Counted from the first letter of the stretch, positions 42,326-52,157 are shown. The stretch: DNA of 64,000 bases from Pelagibius sp028280305 (GCF_965233615.1 NZ_OZ247495.1); one strand, 5' to 3'. The notes: generated by a model from the letters alone, not told the origin. Translations and numbers: made by a program.

Positions 42326-42483
42326 TGGTGAAGATTCCTTAATCGCTTTGGCCCTGGGGAGCCCCTTCGGGGCTGGGTGTTGCCTGGATTCGCAGGCCTG
42401 ATATAACCCGGCCCTGGACAACCCGGCCTGATGCAACCGGCCGGGTAAAGGATTTGAGCGGATGCCGCGCGAGGCTGTGGTTG

Positions 42484-44397
42484 ATGTCCCACACTGTGTT
42501 TGATGTCATTGTCGTTGGAGGAGGCCACGCCGGCTGTGAAGCGGCGGCGGCGGCGGCGCGCCTGGGCGCCGATACCCTCCTGGTCACCCACCGCAAAGAC
42601 AGCATCGGCGTGATGTCCTGCAATCCGGCCATCGGCGGTCTCGGCAAGGGTCACCTGGTGCGCGAAATCGATGCGCTGGACGGGGTCATGGGACGGGTTG
42701 CCGATGCCGGCGGCATTCAGTTCCGCGTCCTCAATGCGAGTAAGGGGCCGGCGGTGCGCGGACCCCGCGCCCAGGCAGACCGCGCGTTGTATCGCGACGC
42801 CATGCAGGATGCCCTGGCCGCGCAGGCCGGCCTCCGCATTTATGAGGCGGCGGTACATGATCTTATCCTTGGGGCGGACGGCCGCTGCCGGGGGGTGATC
42901 ACCGAAGCGGGTGAGCGCCTGGAAGCGGCGGCGGTGGTCCTGACCACCGGCACCTTCCTGCGCGGCATGATCCATATCGGCGAGCGGCGTATCCCCGCCG
43001 GCCGGGTCGGGGAGGCGCCGGCGGAGGGTCTGTCCCAGACCTTGGCCCGGGCCGGATTCCGTCTCGGACGCCTGAAGACCGGCACGCCGCCGCGGCTCAA
43101 CGGGCGGACCATCGATTACAGCGGTCTGACCGAACAGCCCGGCGACAATCCGCCGGAACCTTTCTCGACCCTGACCGGCGCCATCACCCAAAGGCAGATT
43201 GCCTGCCACATCACTCATACTTCCGAGGCCGGTCACGCGCTGATTCGGGACAACCTGGACCGGGCGCCGCTCTACTCCGGCCAGATCGAAGGCGTGGGGC
43301 CGCGCTATTGCCCCTCCATCGAGGACAAGGTGGTCCGTTTCGCCGAGAAGAACCGGCATCAGATCTTCCTGGAGCCGGAAGGCCTCGACGATCCGACGGT
43401 TTATCCCAACGGCATCTCCACCTCGCTGCCCGAAGACGTCCAATTGGCGTTGCTCAAGACCATCCCGGGCCTGGAGAAGACGGTGATGACCCAGCCGGGT
43501 TATGCCATCGAGTACGACTATGTGGATCCGCGGGAGCTGGCCACGGATCTGCAGACCCGTCGGCTGCCGGGGCTGTACCTGGCCGGCCAGATCAACGGGA
43601 CGACGGGTTATGAAGAAGCGGCGGCCCAGGGGCTGATGGCCGGCCTTAACGCCGCTTTGGCGGCCGGGGCGCAGGGCGCCGACCACCAGGGTGCGCCTTT
43701 TGTGCTCGACAGAGCCGAGGCCTACATCGGGGTGCTGATCGACGATCTGGTGAGCCGCGGGGTCAGCGAACCCTACCGGATGTTCACCAGCCGGGCCGAA
43801 TACCGCCTGCGCCTGCGCGCGGACAACGCCGATCAGCGGCTGACGGGGCGGGGCCTCGCCCTGGGTGCCGTCGGCGGAGAACGCCGCAAGGCCTTCGAGG
43901 CCAAGCAGTCGGCGCTTTCAGCAGCCAAGAGCCTGACCGCCTCTCTCATGACGACGCCTTCGGCGCTGGCGGCGCGGGGTATCGCCATCAATCAGGACGG
44001 TGTCCGGCGCAGCGCCTACGATCTGCTGCGCTATCCCCAGCTCACCCTGGCCGGGCTCGGGCAGATTTGGCCCGAACTGCGGGATCTGGCGCCGGAAATT
44101 GCCCGGCAGATCGAGATCGAAGGGCGCTACCAGGGCTACATGGAGCGGCAGGAGGCCGATATCCGCGCCTTCCGCAAGGACGAGGCGCTGCGTCTCCCTG
44201 CCGATCTCGACTATACGGCCATCGGCGGCCTCTCCGCGGAGGTTCGGCAGATCCTTTCCGCCGCCATGCCGGAAACCCTGGGGGCGGCTGCCCGTATTCC
44301 GGGAGTCACCCCGGCAGCGGTGCTGGCGCTGTTGCGCTACGTGCGCAAAGGGTCGGAACGAATGGCGGCAGCCGGCCACGGCGAGTCCGCCGCCTAG
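42484..44397 (+). CDS. mnmG: tRNA uridine modification enzyme MnmG (GidA)
   Basis: The 637-residue flavoprotein binds FAD through VGGGHAGCEAA (12-17) and has MSCNPAIGGLGKGHLVREID and GYEEAAAQGLMAGLNAALAA. The C-terminal helical domain ends with IPGVTPAAVLALLRYVRKG. It works with MnmE to install the cmnm5 group at U34. Catalytic Cys residues expected in the insertion region (RYCPSIEDKVVRF) are present. ATG 42484 is preferred. Confidence 0.96.
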   Translation: MSHTVFDVIVVGGGHAGCEAAAAAARLGADTLLVTHRKDSIGVMSCNPAIGGLGKGHLVREIDALDGVMGRVADAGGIQFRVLNASKGPAVRGPRAQADRALYRDAMQDALAAQAGLRIYEAAVHDLILGADGRCRGVITEAGERLEAAAVVLTTGTFLRGMIHIGERRIPAGRVGEAPAEGLSQTLARAGFRLGRLKTGTPPRLNGRTIDYSGLTEQPGDNPPEPFSTLTGAITQRQIACHITHTSEAGHALIRDNLDRAPLYSGQIEGVGPRYCPSIEDKVVRFAEKNRHQIFLEPEGLDDPTVYPNGISTSLPEDVQLALLKTIPGLEKTVMTQPGYAIEYDYVDPRELATDLQTRRLPGLYLAGQINGTTGYEEAAAQGLMAGLNAALAAGAQGADHQGAPFVLDRAEAYIGVLIDDLVSRGVSEPYRMFTSRAEYRLRLRADNADQRLTGRGLALGAVGGERRKAFEAKQSALSAAKSLTASLMTTPSALAARGIAINQDGVRRSAYDLLRYPQLTLAGLGQIWPELRDLAPEIARQIEIEGRYQGYMERQEADIRAFRKDEALRLPADLDYTAIGGLSAEVRQILSAAMPETLGAAARIPGVTPAAVLALLRYVRKGSERMAAAGHGESAA

Positions 44398-44419
44398 AAG
44401 CACCTGCGGCGGGGCCCCT

Positions 44420-45097
44420 ATGGTTAATGAACCGCAAAGGCTGACCGCAGCCGACTTTCAGCGCGTGACCGATGTTTCACGTGAAACACAGGATAAATTC
44501 GAACGATATGCCGCCCTGCTGACCAAATGGACGGCGGCCATCAATCTGATCAGCCCGCGCAGCCTGCCGGACCTCTGGCGTCGGCATTTTCTTGATTCGG
44601 CGCAACTGCGGGCCTACCTGCCGCCGGCGCCGGAGGCGGGGGAGCGGACGATCCTCGATCTGGGCTCCGGTGGCGGCTTTCCGGGTATGGTGCTGGCCCT
44701 GCTCGGCTGCGGCCAAGTTCATCTTGTGGAGTCGGATCAGCGCAAAGCGGTGTTCCTGCGGGAGGTGGCGCGGGAAACCGGGGCCTCTGTTACCGTCCAC
44801 GCCCTGCGGATCGAGGCTCTGGACCCATTTGCCGTGGATGCCGTGACCTGCCGCGCTTTTGCGCCGCTGCCGAAGATCCTCGACCTGTCGGAGCCCTTCT
44901 TGCGGCCCCAAAACGACGGGGCCTGTGGAAAAGACGCCCCGGTTGGCCTCTTTCTGAAGGGTCGGAACGCTGATCGGGAATTGACCGAGGCCGGCAAAAC
45001 ATGGAGACTGCAGACCGAGCGCTTTGAGAGCATCACCGATCCAGAGGGGTCAATCTTGCGTCTCAAACTTCTATCTGTTGAGGGTGGCGCGTCTTGA
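44420..45097 (+). CDS. rsmG: 16S rRNA (guanine527-N7)-methyltransferase
   Basis: The 225-residue protein has the SAM-binding loop DLGSGGGFPG at 80-89 and the RsmG-typical KWTAAINLISPRSLPDLWRRHFLDSAQL. It methylates G527 of 16S rRNA. Residues 18-23 (DVSRET) are encoded by a perfect parS site. Its stop overlaps a possible TTG start of parA. Confidence 0.95.
   Translation: MVNEPQRLTAADFQRVTDVSRETQDKFERYAALLTKWTAAINLISPRSLPDLWRRHFLDSAQLRAYLPPAPEAGERTILDLGSGGGFPGMVLALLGCGQVHLVESDQRKAVFLREVARETGASVTVHALRIEALDPFAVDAVTCRAFAPLPKILDLSEPFLRPQNDGACGKDAPVGLFLKGRNADRELTEAGKTWRLQTERFESITDPEGSILRLKLLSVEGGAS
44473..44488. other. parS centromere site 2 (inside rsmG)
   Basis: TGTTTCACGTGAAACA occurs again, inside the 5' end of rsmG where it is read as part of D-V-S-R-E-T. 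This location is known in other bacteria. The two sites are 2163 bp apart. Confidence 0.93.
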
Positions 45098-45135
45098 ACC
45101 TACAATATGTTGATGAACCACAGGAGCGCGGGCTG

Positions 45136-45948
45136 ATGCCGCCGGTTCCCTGCGATACCCGTGTCTTGGCTGTCGCCAACCAGAAGGGCGGCGTCGGCAA
45201 GACCACAACGACGGTGAATCTCGCCACCGCCCTGGCCGCCTGCGGCAAGCGGGTGCTGATCGTCGATATGGATCCCCAGGGCAATGCCAGCACTGGGCTC
45301 GGGGTCTCTCCGGATAAGCGCAGCCAAGGTGTCTACCAAGTGCTGATCCAGGGCCTGGCCATGGACGAGGCCGAAAGCCCGACCCTGGTGCCGGGCATGG
45401 CGATTGTTCCGTCGGGTGTCGAACTCTCCGGCGCCGAGCTGGAGCTGATCGACGTCGACAACCGCGAATACCGGATGCGCGACGCCATCGACAGGGTGAG
45501 GGGGCAGTACGACTTTGTCCTGATCGACTGCCCGCCGGCCTTGGGGCTTCTGACCCTGAATGCCCTGGTTGCCGCCGATGCGGTGTTGGTGCCGCTGCAG
45601 GCGGAATTCTACGCGCTTGAAGGTCTCAGCCATCTGATGCGCACCATCGAGCGGGTGCAGCGGGCCCTCAATCCCAAGCTTTCCCTGCAGGGGGTGGTTC
45701 TGACGATGTTCGACCGTCGCAACAATCTCTGCGAGATGGTGGCTGCGGATGTCCGCGGCCATCTCGGCGAAGCGGTCTATCAGACGGTCATCCCGCGCAA
45801 TGTGCGGGTCTCCGAAGCGCCGTCCCACGGCAAGCCGGTGCTGCTTTACGACATGCGTTGTGCGGGTTCCCAGGCGTACATCCGCCTGGCGCGGGAAATC
45901 CTGCAGCGCGAAAACGATCTGGCCGGCGAGCCGGCCCTGGCTTCCTGA
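45136..45948 (+). CDS. parA: Chromosome partitioning ATPase ParA
   Basis: The 270-residue ATPase has the deviant Walker A KGGVGKTT at 17-24, Walker A' DMDPQGNASTGLG, and Walker B LIDCPPALGLLTLNAL. It moves the ParB-parS origin complex toward the new pole. ATG 45136 has an AGGAG site nine bases upstream and gives a family-length N-terminus. A TTG at 45094, overlapping the rsmG stop, is the alternative start and would add 14 residues. Confidence 0.95.
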   Translation: MPPVPCDTRVLAVANQKGGVGKTTTTVNLATALAACGKRVLIVDMDPQGNASTGLGVSPDKRSQGVYQVLIQGLAMDEAESPTLVPGMAIVPSGVELSGAELELIDVDNREYRMRDAIDRVRGQYDFVLIDCPPALGLLTLNALVAADAVLVPLQAEFYALEGLSHLMRTIERVQRALNPKLSLQGVVLTMFDRRNNLCEMVAADVRGHLGEAVYQTVIPRNVRVSEAPSHGKPVLLYDMRCAGSQAYIRLAREILQRENDLAGEPALAS

Positions 45949-46121
45949 GGCTTTGCGGCACAGTCTCGGCCCCAGGCGTTGGGATGCCAGGGACAGAAAT
46001 TTCATTTCGGTTCCGTAATGACTGACCGGAAACCAAAGCGGCCATTACGGGGCGGCCATCACGGGGGGTGGTGGCGCAAAACAACGGTGCAGCAGAAGCA
46101 CGGCGTCGGGAACTTAAGGCT

Positions 46122-47051
46122 ATGACAGACGGAGCATCTTCGGATCAGGGCAGGCGGACCAATCTCGGCCGCGGTCTCGCCGCTCTTTTCGGGGAGGAAA
46201 ACGAGGACTACGCCTCCCTCGACAAGGTGCGTTCGACCAAGACGGTGCCGATCGAACACCTGCATCCCGGCCGGTATCAGCCGCGCCAGCACTTCGACGA
46301 AGAAGCGGTCGGCGCTCTTGCCGAGTCGGTGAAGGCCCAGGGAATCCTGCAGCCGATCCTGGTGCGCCGCCATCCCGACCGCGGCAGCGAGTTCGAGATT
46401 GTCGCCGGCGAGCGCCGCTGGCGCGCGGCCCAAAAAGCCAAACTGCACGAAGTCCCGGTGGTCATCCGCGATCTGACCGACGCGGAATCCCTGGAACTGG
46501 CCATTGTCGAAAATGTTCAACGGCAAGACCTGACCCCAATTGAAGAAGCGGAGGGCTATCGCCGCCTCCTGGACGAGTTCCAGCACACCCAGGACGATCT
46601 GGCCAAGGTTCTCGGCAAGAGCCGCAGCCATATCGCCAACACCATGCGGCTGCTGAGCCTGCCGGAAGCGGTGAAGGCCATGGTGATGGAGGGCAAGCTG
46701 TCGGCCGGTCACGGCCGCGCCCTGGTCGGCTGCGAGGCGCCGGAAGACCTGGCTGCGGAGATCGTCAGCAAAGGTCTCAACGTGCGCCAGGCCGAGCGCC
46801 TGGTTCAGGACCTGAAGGCGGGCTCCGGCGGCAAGGCCAAGACTGCGGCCGGCAGCGGCACGGCCGAGGTCGCCAAGGACAGCGACACCATCGCTTTGGA
46901 GCGGGACCTCACGGCTCTGCTCGGCCTCAAGGTCAGCATCAAGTTCTTCGGCAGTGGCGGCTCCCTCACCATCCACTACAAGACCCTGGAACAGTTGGAC
47001 GACGTGCTGCACCGCCTGAACCAGATGCCGCCGATCGTCGAGCGGGACTGA
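46122..47051 (+). CDS. parB: Chromosome partitioning protein ParB
   Basis: The 309-residue CTP-dependent DNA clamp begins NLGRGLAALFGEENEDYASL. Box motifs YQPRQHFDEEAVGALAESVK and VAGERRWRAAQKAKL are present. The helix-turn-helix VLGKSRSHIANTMRLLSLP binds parS, and a C-terminal dimerisation domain ends GSLTIHYKTLEQLDDVLHRL. ATG 46122 is preferred; a GTG 54 bp upstream is possible. It lies 173 bp after parA, a longer gap than usual for this pair. Confidence 0.96.
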   Translation: MTDGASSDQGRRTNLGRGLAALFGEENEDYASLDKVRSTKTVPIEHLHPGRYQPRQHFDEEAVGALAESVKAQGILQPILVRRHPDRGSEFEIVAGERRWRAAQKAKLHEVPVVIRDLTDAESLELAIVENVQRQDLTPIEEAEGYRRLLDEFQHTQDDLAKVLGKSRSHIANTMRLLSLPEAVKAMVMEGKLSAGHGRALVGCEAPEDLAAEIVSKGLNVRQAERLVQDLKAGSGGKAKTAAGSGTAEVAKDSDTIALERDLTALLGLKVSIKFFGSGGSLTIHYKTLEQLDDVLHRLNQMPPIVERD

Positions 47052-47078
47052 TCCGGCGCGGCTTCTGCTTTTGTCGGA

Positions 47079-48131
47079 TTACCGCCGTTGGGCGCGTCGT
47101 CCCCTGAGATTCCCGGGTGCATTGGCGGCAATCTCCATCAAGGCGCGGGACGCGAGGGTTTCCGCCGGCGCGCCGCTGCGCTTACAGCCGGCCTCCGCTT
47201 CCAGCAGTTTTTCCATGGCGACCGTCAGCGCCGGGCCCTTCCAGGCGCCGGCCTGGGCCTTGAACCCGGCTGCCGACTTCCAGAACACCGGGGGGCGCAG
47301 GCTCTTCATCGCCTGCTCGACAGGTGCCCCGCCAGCCACGGCGCCGGCCACCTGATGCACCCGCTGAAAGTGGCGCGCGACGGCACGCAGCAGGCTGACC
47401 GGTGCATTGCCTTCGGAAAAGCATCGCACGAGCGCCCGCTCCAGTCCCGGCAGATTGCCGCCGCCGGTGGCAAAGGCGACATCGTCGAGGCTGAGCAGCG
47501 CCGAGTCACCGACACAGTGTTCCGCATCCTCCAGGGTCACCGGACCCTCGCTGGTGCCTTTGAACAACAGCAGTTTTTCCAGCTCCCGGCGGGTGAGCTG
47601 GCGGTCGCCGCCGAGATGAGCCGCCAGGAAATCCACCGCGTCCCGGTCAATCGTCTTGCCGGCGGCGGCAAAAAACTCGCGCACCACCGTGGCCAGGCTG
47701 CGTTGATCGTCGTGATAACAGGCGATCGAGACCGCCGCCTTGTCGCCCTCAAACAAGCGGCGCAGGCTCGACCGACCGGGCAGGTCGCCGCCATCGAAGA
47801 CCACTAGCGCCTCGCCCGGAGCGCGCGCCAGGAAGTCCTTCACCGTCGCGGTCATGGCATCCGCCGCGTCGCGTACCAGGACGAAGCGCCGGCCGCCGCC
47901 GAAAGTCAGCGCCGCGGCCTCGTCCGAGAGGCGGGCCGGGTCTTCCTTTATCTGGGCGGGTGAGAGTTCAGAAACGCAGAATGGATCGTTGGGGTCCGCG
48001 ACCACGGCCGCCCGCAATTTGTTGACGCGCTCGCGCCGCAGGCCCGCGTCGGGCCCGTAAACCAGCACCGCAAAGCGGGCCGGATCGGGTGCGTCAAGAA
48101 AGCCTTCAACGTCTTTGCCCGTCAGCTTCAA
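47079..48131 (-). CDS. holA: DNA polymerase III delta subunit
   Basis: The 350-residue clamp-loader subunit opens with VLVYGPDAGLRRERVNKLRA and has FAAHLGGDRQL-type and LLFKGTSEGPVTLEDAEHCVG sequences and the C-terminal helical domain ending SRALMEIAANAPGNLRG. It opens the beta clamp in the clamp loader. The start codon appears to be TTG, as no nearby ATG fits; it is 17 bp after lptE ends. It is convergent with parB. Confidence 0.9.
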   Translation of the reverse strand: MKLTGKDVEGFLDAPDPARFAVLVYGPDAGLRRERVNKLRAAVVADPNDPFCVSELSPAQIKEDPARLSDEAAALTFGGGRRFVLVRDAADAMTATVKDFLARAPGEALVVFDGGDLPGRSSLRRLFEGDKAAVSIACYHDDQRSLATVVREFFAAAGKTIDRDAVDFLAAHLGGDRQLTRRELEKLLLFKGTSEGPVTLEDAEHCVGDSALLSLDDVAFATGGGNLPGLERALVRCFSEGNAPVSLLRAVARHFQRVHQVAGAVAGGAPVEQAMKSLRPPVFWKSAAGFKAQAGAWKGPALTVAMEKLLEAEAGCKRSGAPAETLASRALMEIAANAPGNLRGRRAQRR

Positions 48132-48148
48132 GGCGCCGCCCGCCCGGA

Positions 48149-48673
48149 TCAGCTGTTGGCGAAATAGACCGCGAGCCGGGTCTGAATGTCGTCGGCCACT
48201 TCACGCAGCGCGCGTTCGCGTGCGTCGCGCTCGGAGATCGTCGTGGCGAAAGGGTTTTCCAGAATGTCGTAGCTAGTGGTGGAGGTCGAGCGGCCGTTGA
48301 GCAGCTGCTCGCCGCTTCCGGTATCACTCAAAGTGAAATCCGTGGTCAGTCTCAGGTTGGCGCGGGTCGCGGTCTCGTCGCGGCGCACACCGAGCTCGCT
48401 GAGCGATTCGGTGATCTGCAGACGCAGTTGATAACTCGGCGCGACCGGCTGGCCGTTCGGGTTCAGGCGGTCACGCAGAAAGTTGTGCATCTGCTGACCG
48501 ACCCGGTCGCGCAGGGGCTCGATCCGTACCGTCGCCATTTCGGCCGCGGCCGAAAGACTGCTGTCGCCCTCCGCGTAAAGCGGTGTGAACCCGCAGGCAG
48601 CGAGCGGCAGCAGGGCCCCGGCCGCAACGCCTCGGCGCATCAAGATCAAAAAGCTCCGCCGCTGTTTTTCCAT
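48149..48673 (-). CDS. lptE: LPS-assembly lipoprotein LptE
   Basis: The 174-residue lipoprotein has a twin-Arg-like basic start, hydrophobic segment and lipobox LPLAAC (Cys27) followed by GFTPLYAEG. That GFxPLY motif after the lipidated Cys marks LptE. It plugs the LptD outer-membrane pore that inserts LPS. It lies between leuS and holA, as in other alphaproteobacteria, and is 3 bp after leuS ends. Confidence 0.93.
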   Translation of the reverse strand: MEKQRRSFLILMRRGVAAGALLPLAACGFTPLYAEGDSSLSAAAEMATVRIEPLRDRVGQQMHNFLRDRLNPNGQPVAPSYQLRLQITESLSELGVRRDETATRANLRLTTDFTLSDTGSGEQLLNGRSTSTTSYDILENPFATTISERDARERALREVADDIQTRLAVYFANS

Positions 48674-48676
48674 GCT

Positions 48677-51256
48677 TCAGACTACCACGTTCACGATGCG
48701 ATTCTTCACCACAATCACCTTGCGGGCGGCTTTGCCATCCATGGCCCTCAGGACGGCCGGATCCGCCAGGGCCATTTCCTGCGCCACATCCTCCGGCGCA
48801 TCCATCGGCAGCGATACCGTGGCGCGCTTCTTGCCGTTGACCTGAACCGCCAGGGTCACCTGCTCATCGGCAGTCAGGGCAGTATCGGCCTGTGGCCAGG
48901 CCTCGTCGGCCAGCAGGCCCTCGTGACCCAGGCTCTGCCACATTTCCTCGGCAAGGTGCGGCATCATCGGTCCGATCAGGCGCACAACGAGTTCCAGGCT
49001 CTCGCGCAACACGGCGCGCCCGGCCCCATCGGCCGGCTTGAAGCCGCCGAGTGTATTGGCAACTTCGTGGATCCGCGCCACGGCTCGGTTGAAGCGGAAC
49101 TTCTCGAGGTCGTCGCCGAACGCCTGAACCGTTTTGTGGACGGCGCGGCGCAGATCCAGTGCCGCACCGCTCAGATCACCGGGAACTGCGGTCCCTTTGG
49201 GCGGCAGGCTGTCCAGATTGTCCGTCAGCAACCGCCAAAGCCGCTGGGTGAAGCGCCAGGCGCCTTCGACGCCGGCATCGGTCCACTCCATATCGCGCTC
49301 CGGCGGGCTGTCCGAGAGCATGAACCAGCGCGCCGTATCGGCCCCGTAGGTGCCGATGATCGCCTCCGGATCCACGACATTACGCTTGGACTTGCTCATG
49401 GATTCAGAACGCCCGAGGACCACCGGCTGCCCGGTCTCCAGATGGCGCGCGCTGCCGTCGCCCAGCTTCTCGACCTCTTCCGGGAACAGCCATTTGCCGT
49501 CCGGGTCCTTGTAGGTCTCGTGGCAGACCATGCCCTGGGTGAACAGGCCGGCGAAGGGCTCGGGCAGGCCGACATGGCCGACCTCGGCCAGGGCGCGGGT
49601 GAAGAAGCGGGCATAGAGCAGGTGCAGGATCGCGTGCTCGACGCCGCCGATGTACTGATCCACCGGCAGCCAGTAGTCGACGGCCCCACGGTCCATCGGC
49701 GCTTCGGCGCGCGGGCTGCAGAAACGGGCAAAGTACCAGGACGAGTCGACGAAGGTGTCCATGGTGTCGGTGTCGCGCTCAGCCGGACCGCCGCATTCTG
49801 GGCAGGTCGTCTGCTTCCAGCTCGGGTGCCGCGCCAGCGGATTGCCGGGGGCATCGAAGGTCACGTCGTCGGGCAGCACCACCGGAAGCTGGTCCTCGGG
49901 CACCGGCACCGGGCCGCAGGCCGGGCAGTGGATGACCGGGATCGGGCAACCCCAATAGCGCTGCCGCGAGATGCCCCAGTCGCGCAGACGGTATTGGATC
50001 GTGCTCTCGCCCTGGCCGGCTTCGGCCAGGTGGTCGATGGCGGCCCGCTTCGCCGCTTCAACGCCCATCCCGTCGAGAAAACCGGAGTTGAACGCCGTGC
50101 CCTCGCCGGTATAGGCCTCCGTGCCGACCGCGAAGTTCTCCGGATCGGCACCCTCCGGCAGCACCACCGGCACCACCGGCAGTGCGTACTTGCGGGCAAA
50201 ATCGAGGTCACGCTGGTCGTGGGCCGGGCAGCCGAAGATTGCGCCGCTGCCGTATTCCATCAGCACGAAGTTGGCGATATAGACCGGCAGGCTGACATCC
50301 GGCAGGAAGGGATGACGCACCCTGAGGCCGGTATCGAAACCCTTCTTCTCCGCGGTTTCGATGGCTTCTTCGCTGGTGCCCAGGCGATTGCACTCCTCGA
50401 TGAAGGTTTTCGCCGAGGGATCGCCGGCGGCGACCTCTGCCGCCAGCGGATGGTTGGGCGAAAGCGCGCAGAAAGAAGCACCGAACAGCGTGTCGGGCCG
50501 GGTGGTGAAGACCGTCAGGCGGTCCTCGCGGCCTTCGATCTCGAAGCGGATGGTCGCGCCTTCAGACCGGCCGATCCAGTTGCGCTGCATCAGCCGTACC
50601 TTTTCCGGCCAACGCTCCAGGCCCTCGAGGCCCTCGAGCAGGGCATCGGAAAAGGCGGTGATCTTGAAGAACCACTGGGACAGCTTGCGGCGCTCGATCA
50701 GGGCATTGGAACGCCAGCCGCGCCCGTCGATCACCTGCTCATTGGCCAGCACGGTCTGATCGACTGGGTCCCAATTGACCGAGGATTCCTTGCGGTAAAC
50801 GATGCCCGCCTTCATGAAGGCCGCAAAGAGCTTCTGTTGCTGGGCGTAGTAGCCGGGATGGCAGGTTGCGATCTCGCGGTCCCAGTCGATGGCCAGGCCC
50901 ATCAGCTTGAGCTGCGCCCGCATGGTGGCGATGTTGGCGTAGGTCCATTCCGCCGGATGAATGCCGCGTTCCATGGCGGCGTTTTCCGCCGGCAGCCCGA
51001 AAGCATCCCAGCCCATGGGGTGCAGGACATTGAAGCCCTTGGCCCGCTTGTAGCGGGCGACCACGTCGCCGATGGTGTAATTGCGTACGTGTCCCATATG
51101 GATCTTTCCCGAGGGATAGGGAAACATCTCCAGCACGTAGTACTTCTCGCGGGCCCCGTTTTCGCGTGCCTCGTCCTCGCGTGCGGAAAAGCAACCGGCC
51201 GCATCCCAGCGGCTCTGCCACTTCTCTTCAACTTCCTTGGCGTTGTAACGACTCAT
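48677..51256 (-). CDS. leuS: Leucyl-tRNA synthetase
   Basis: The 859-residue class I enzyme has HIGH-like PYPSGKIHMGHVRNYTIGDV (about 45-60), the editing CP1 domain with TTRPDTLFGASF, a zinc-type cysteine region (CPECGG), KMSKS motif SMSKSKRNVVDPE, and the anticodon-binding and C-terminal domains. It attaches leucine to tRNALeu. It starts the leftward leuS-lptE-holA operon. Confidence 0.97.
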   Translation of the reverse strand: MSRYNAKEVEEKWQSRWDAAGCFSAREDEARENGAREKYYVLEMFPYPSGKIHMGHVRNYTIGDVVARYKRAKGFNVLHPMGWDAFGLPAENAAMERGIHPAEWTYANIATMRAQLKLMGLAIDWDREIATCHPGYYAQQQKLFAAFMKAGIVYRKESSVNWDPVDQTVLANEQVIDGRGWRSNALIERRKLSQWFFKITAFSDALLEGLEGLERWPEKVRLMQRNWIGRSEGATIRFEIEGREDRLTVFTTRPDTLFGASFCALSPNHPLAAEVAAGDPSAKTFIEECNRLGTSEEAIETAEKKGFDTGLRVRHPFLPDVSLPVYIANFVLMEYGSGAIFGCPAHDQRDLDFARKYALPVVPVVLPEGADPENFAVGTEAYTGEGTAFNSGFLDGMGVEAAKRAAIDHLAEAGQGESTIQYRLRDWGISRQRYWGCPIPVIHCPACGPVPVPEDQLPVVLPDDVTFDAPGNPLARHPSWKQTTCPECGGPAERDTDTMDTFVDSSWYFARFCSPRAEAPMDRGAVDYWLPVDQYIGGVEHAILHLLYARFFTRALAEVGHVGLPEPFAGLFTQGMVCHETYKDPDGKWLFPEEVEKLGDGSARHLETGQPVVLGRSESMSKSKRNVVDPEAIIGTYGADTARWFMLSDSPPERDMEWTDAGVEGAWRFTQRLWRLLTDNLDSLPPKGTAVPGDLSGAALDLRRAVHKTVQAFGDDLEKFRFNRAVARIHEVANTLGGFKPADGAGRAVLRESLELVVRLIGPMMPHLAEEMWQSLGHEGLLADEAWPQADTALTADEQVTLAVQVNGKKRATVSLPMDAPEDVAQEMALADPAVLRAMDGKAARKVIVVKNRIVNVVV

Positions 51257-51443
51257 GGTGTGATCGCAATTGGGACCCGTTCGTTTGGGTCGGTAGCAGG
51301 GGTCTCTATGGGTACGCCTCTGTTCGCGTATGGCCCTGTTTCGAAACTGCGGAGCGCAGCGAGGTTCGTGACAGGCGAAAGGCCGTCGCCCGCGGGGGCG
51401 GAAGACTGCGCCTGCGGCTCGGGCCCTTCACGGCTTGCCGCGG

Positions 51444-51983
51444 TTACTGGAGCGACGCGATCCGGAGCTGGCGCGCTTTGGTCAGGATGGCATTCTCGAT
51501 CTCGACCGAAGTGGTGTTCTCCACCACCGCGTCGACCCAGGCGCCGTTGCGCGGATCCTGTAGCTGGCGGAAGACAGCCGCGCGGACACCGTCGGCCCGC
51601 AGGTCGCGGCCCAGAATGTAGACGTTGATTTTGAAGCGCTCCGCCGCGGACTCGGGCGGTGAATACCAGTCGGTGATGATGACCCCGCCGAAAGGATCGG
51701 CAGAAGCAAGCGGCATGAAGGAGACGGTATCCAGCGAGGCGCGCCATAGATAGGAATTTACACCTATTCCGGAATCGCCGCCGCTGGCGTCGGGGCGATC
51801 GCCGCCGACCCCGATCTGGTCGTTGCCGAGGACCGATCCGCCGGTTTCCGCCAACTTCTCTTCGGTCTCGTCGTAGAAGGTCGCTTCGCCGCCGAGGCCG
51901 CAGCCCGCCACAACAAATGCCAGAGCTAAGGCTACCAAGCGCCGGCTCTTGAATCTGCCGCCGCCAAAGGCCGTCGTTGTCAT
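51444..51983 (-). CDS. DUF3576 family lipoprotein
   Basis: The 179-residue protein has a basic N-terminus, hydrophobic core and lipobox VVAGC (Cys28). The DUF3576 domain (about 70-175) includes VNSYLWRASLDTVSFMPLAS and PFGGVIITDWYSPPESAAER. It is probably anchored to a membrane in the periplasm. Position upstream of leuS is conserved in alphaproteobacteria; function is unknown. Confidence 0.88.
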   Translation of the reverse strand: MTTTAFGGGRFKSRRLVALALAFVVAGCGLGGEATFYDETEEKLAETGGSVLGNDQIGVGGDRPDASGGDSGIGVNSYLWRASLDTVSFMPLASADPFGGVIITDWYSPPESAAERFKINVYILGRDLRADGVRAAVFRQLQDPRNGAWVDAVVENTTSVEIENAILTKARQLRIASLQ

Positions 51984-52090
51984 CGCTTTCAGGTCCCTTG
52001 AATACCTCTATCTGCCTTGGGCCGCCCCTCATGAGAGACCCAGGCTGAAATCCTTGATCGAGTAGATATCATAGGGCCCTGAAGCGGGCA

Positions 52091-52124
52091 AAAGAAATGG
52101 GCGGCACCCGAAGGCGCCGCCCAT
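52091..52124 (-). terminator. Rho-independent terminator of the porin gene with UUCG tetraloop
   Basis: On the minus strand a 12-bp stem, with one G:U pair, closes a UUCG tetraloop and is followed by a T-rich run (52091-52096). It lies 34 bp past the porin stop. UUCG is an unusually stable loop. Confidence 0.88.
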
Positions 52125-52157
52125 CCCAAGACCAAAAGGTCTGCGTATCGGTGTTTC

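Noticed and set aside
48089..51628. A very long plus-strand open frame opposite leuS and lptE
   Set aside because: It is the antisense shadow of well-supported genes in GC-rich DNA. The same holds for long frames opposite comM, hslU, the DUF255 gene, mnmE and ribA.
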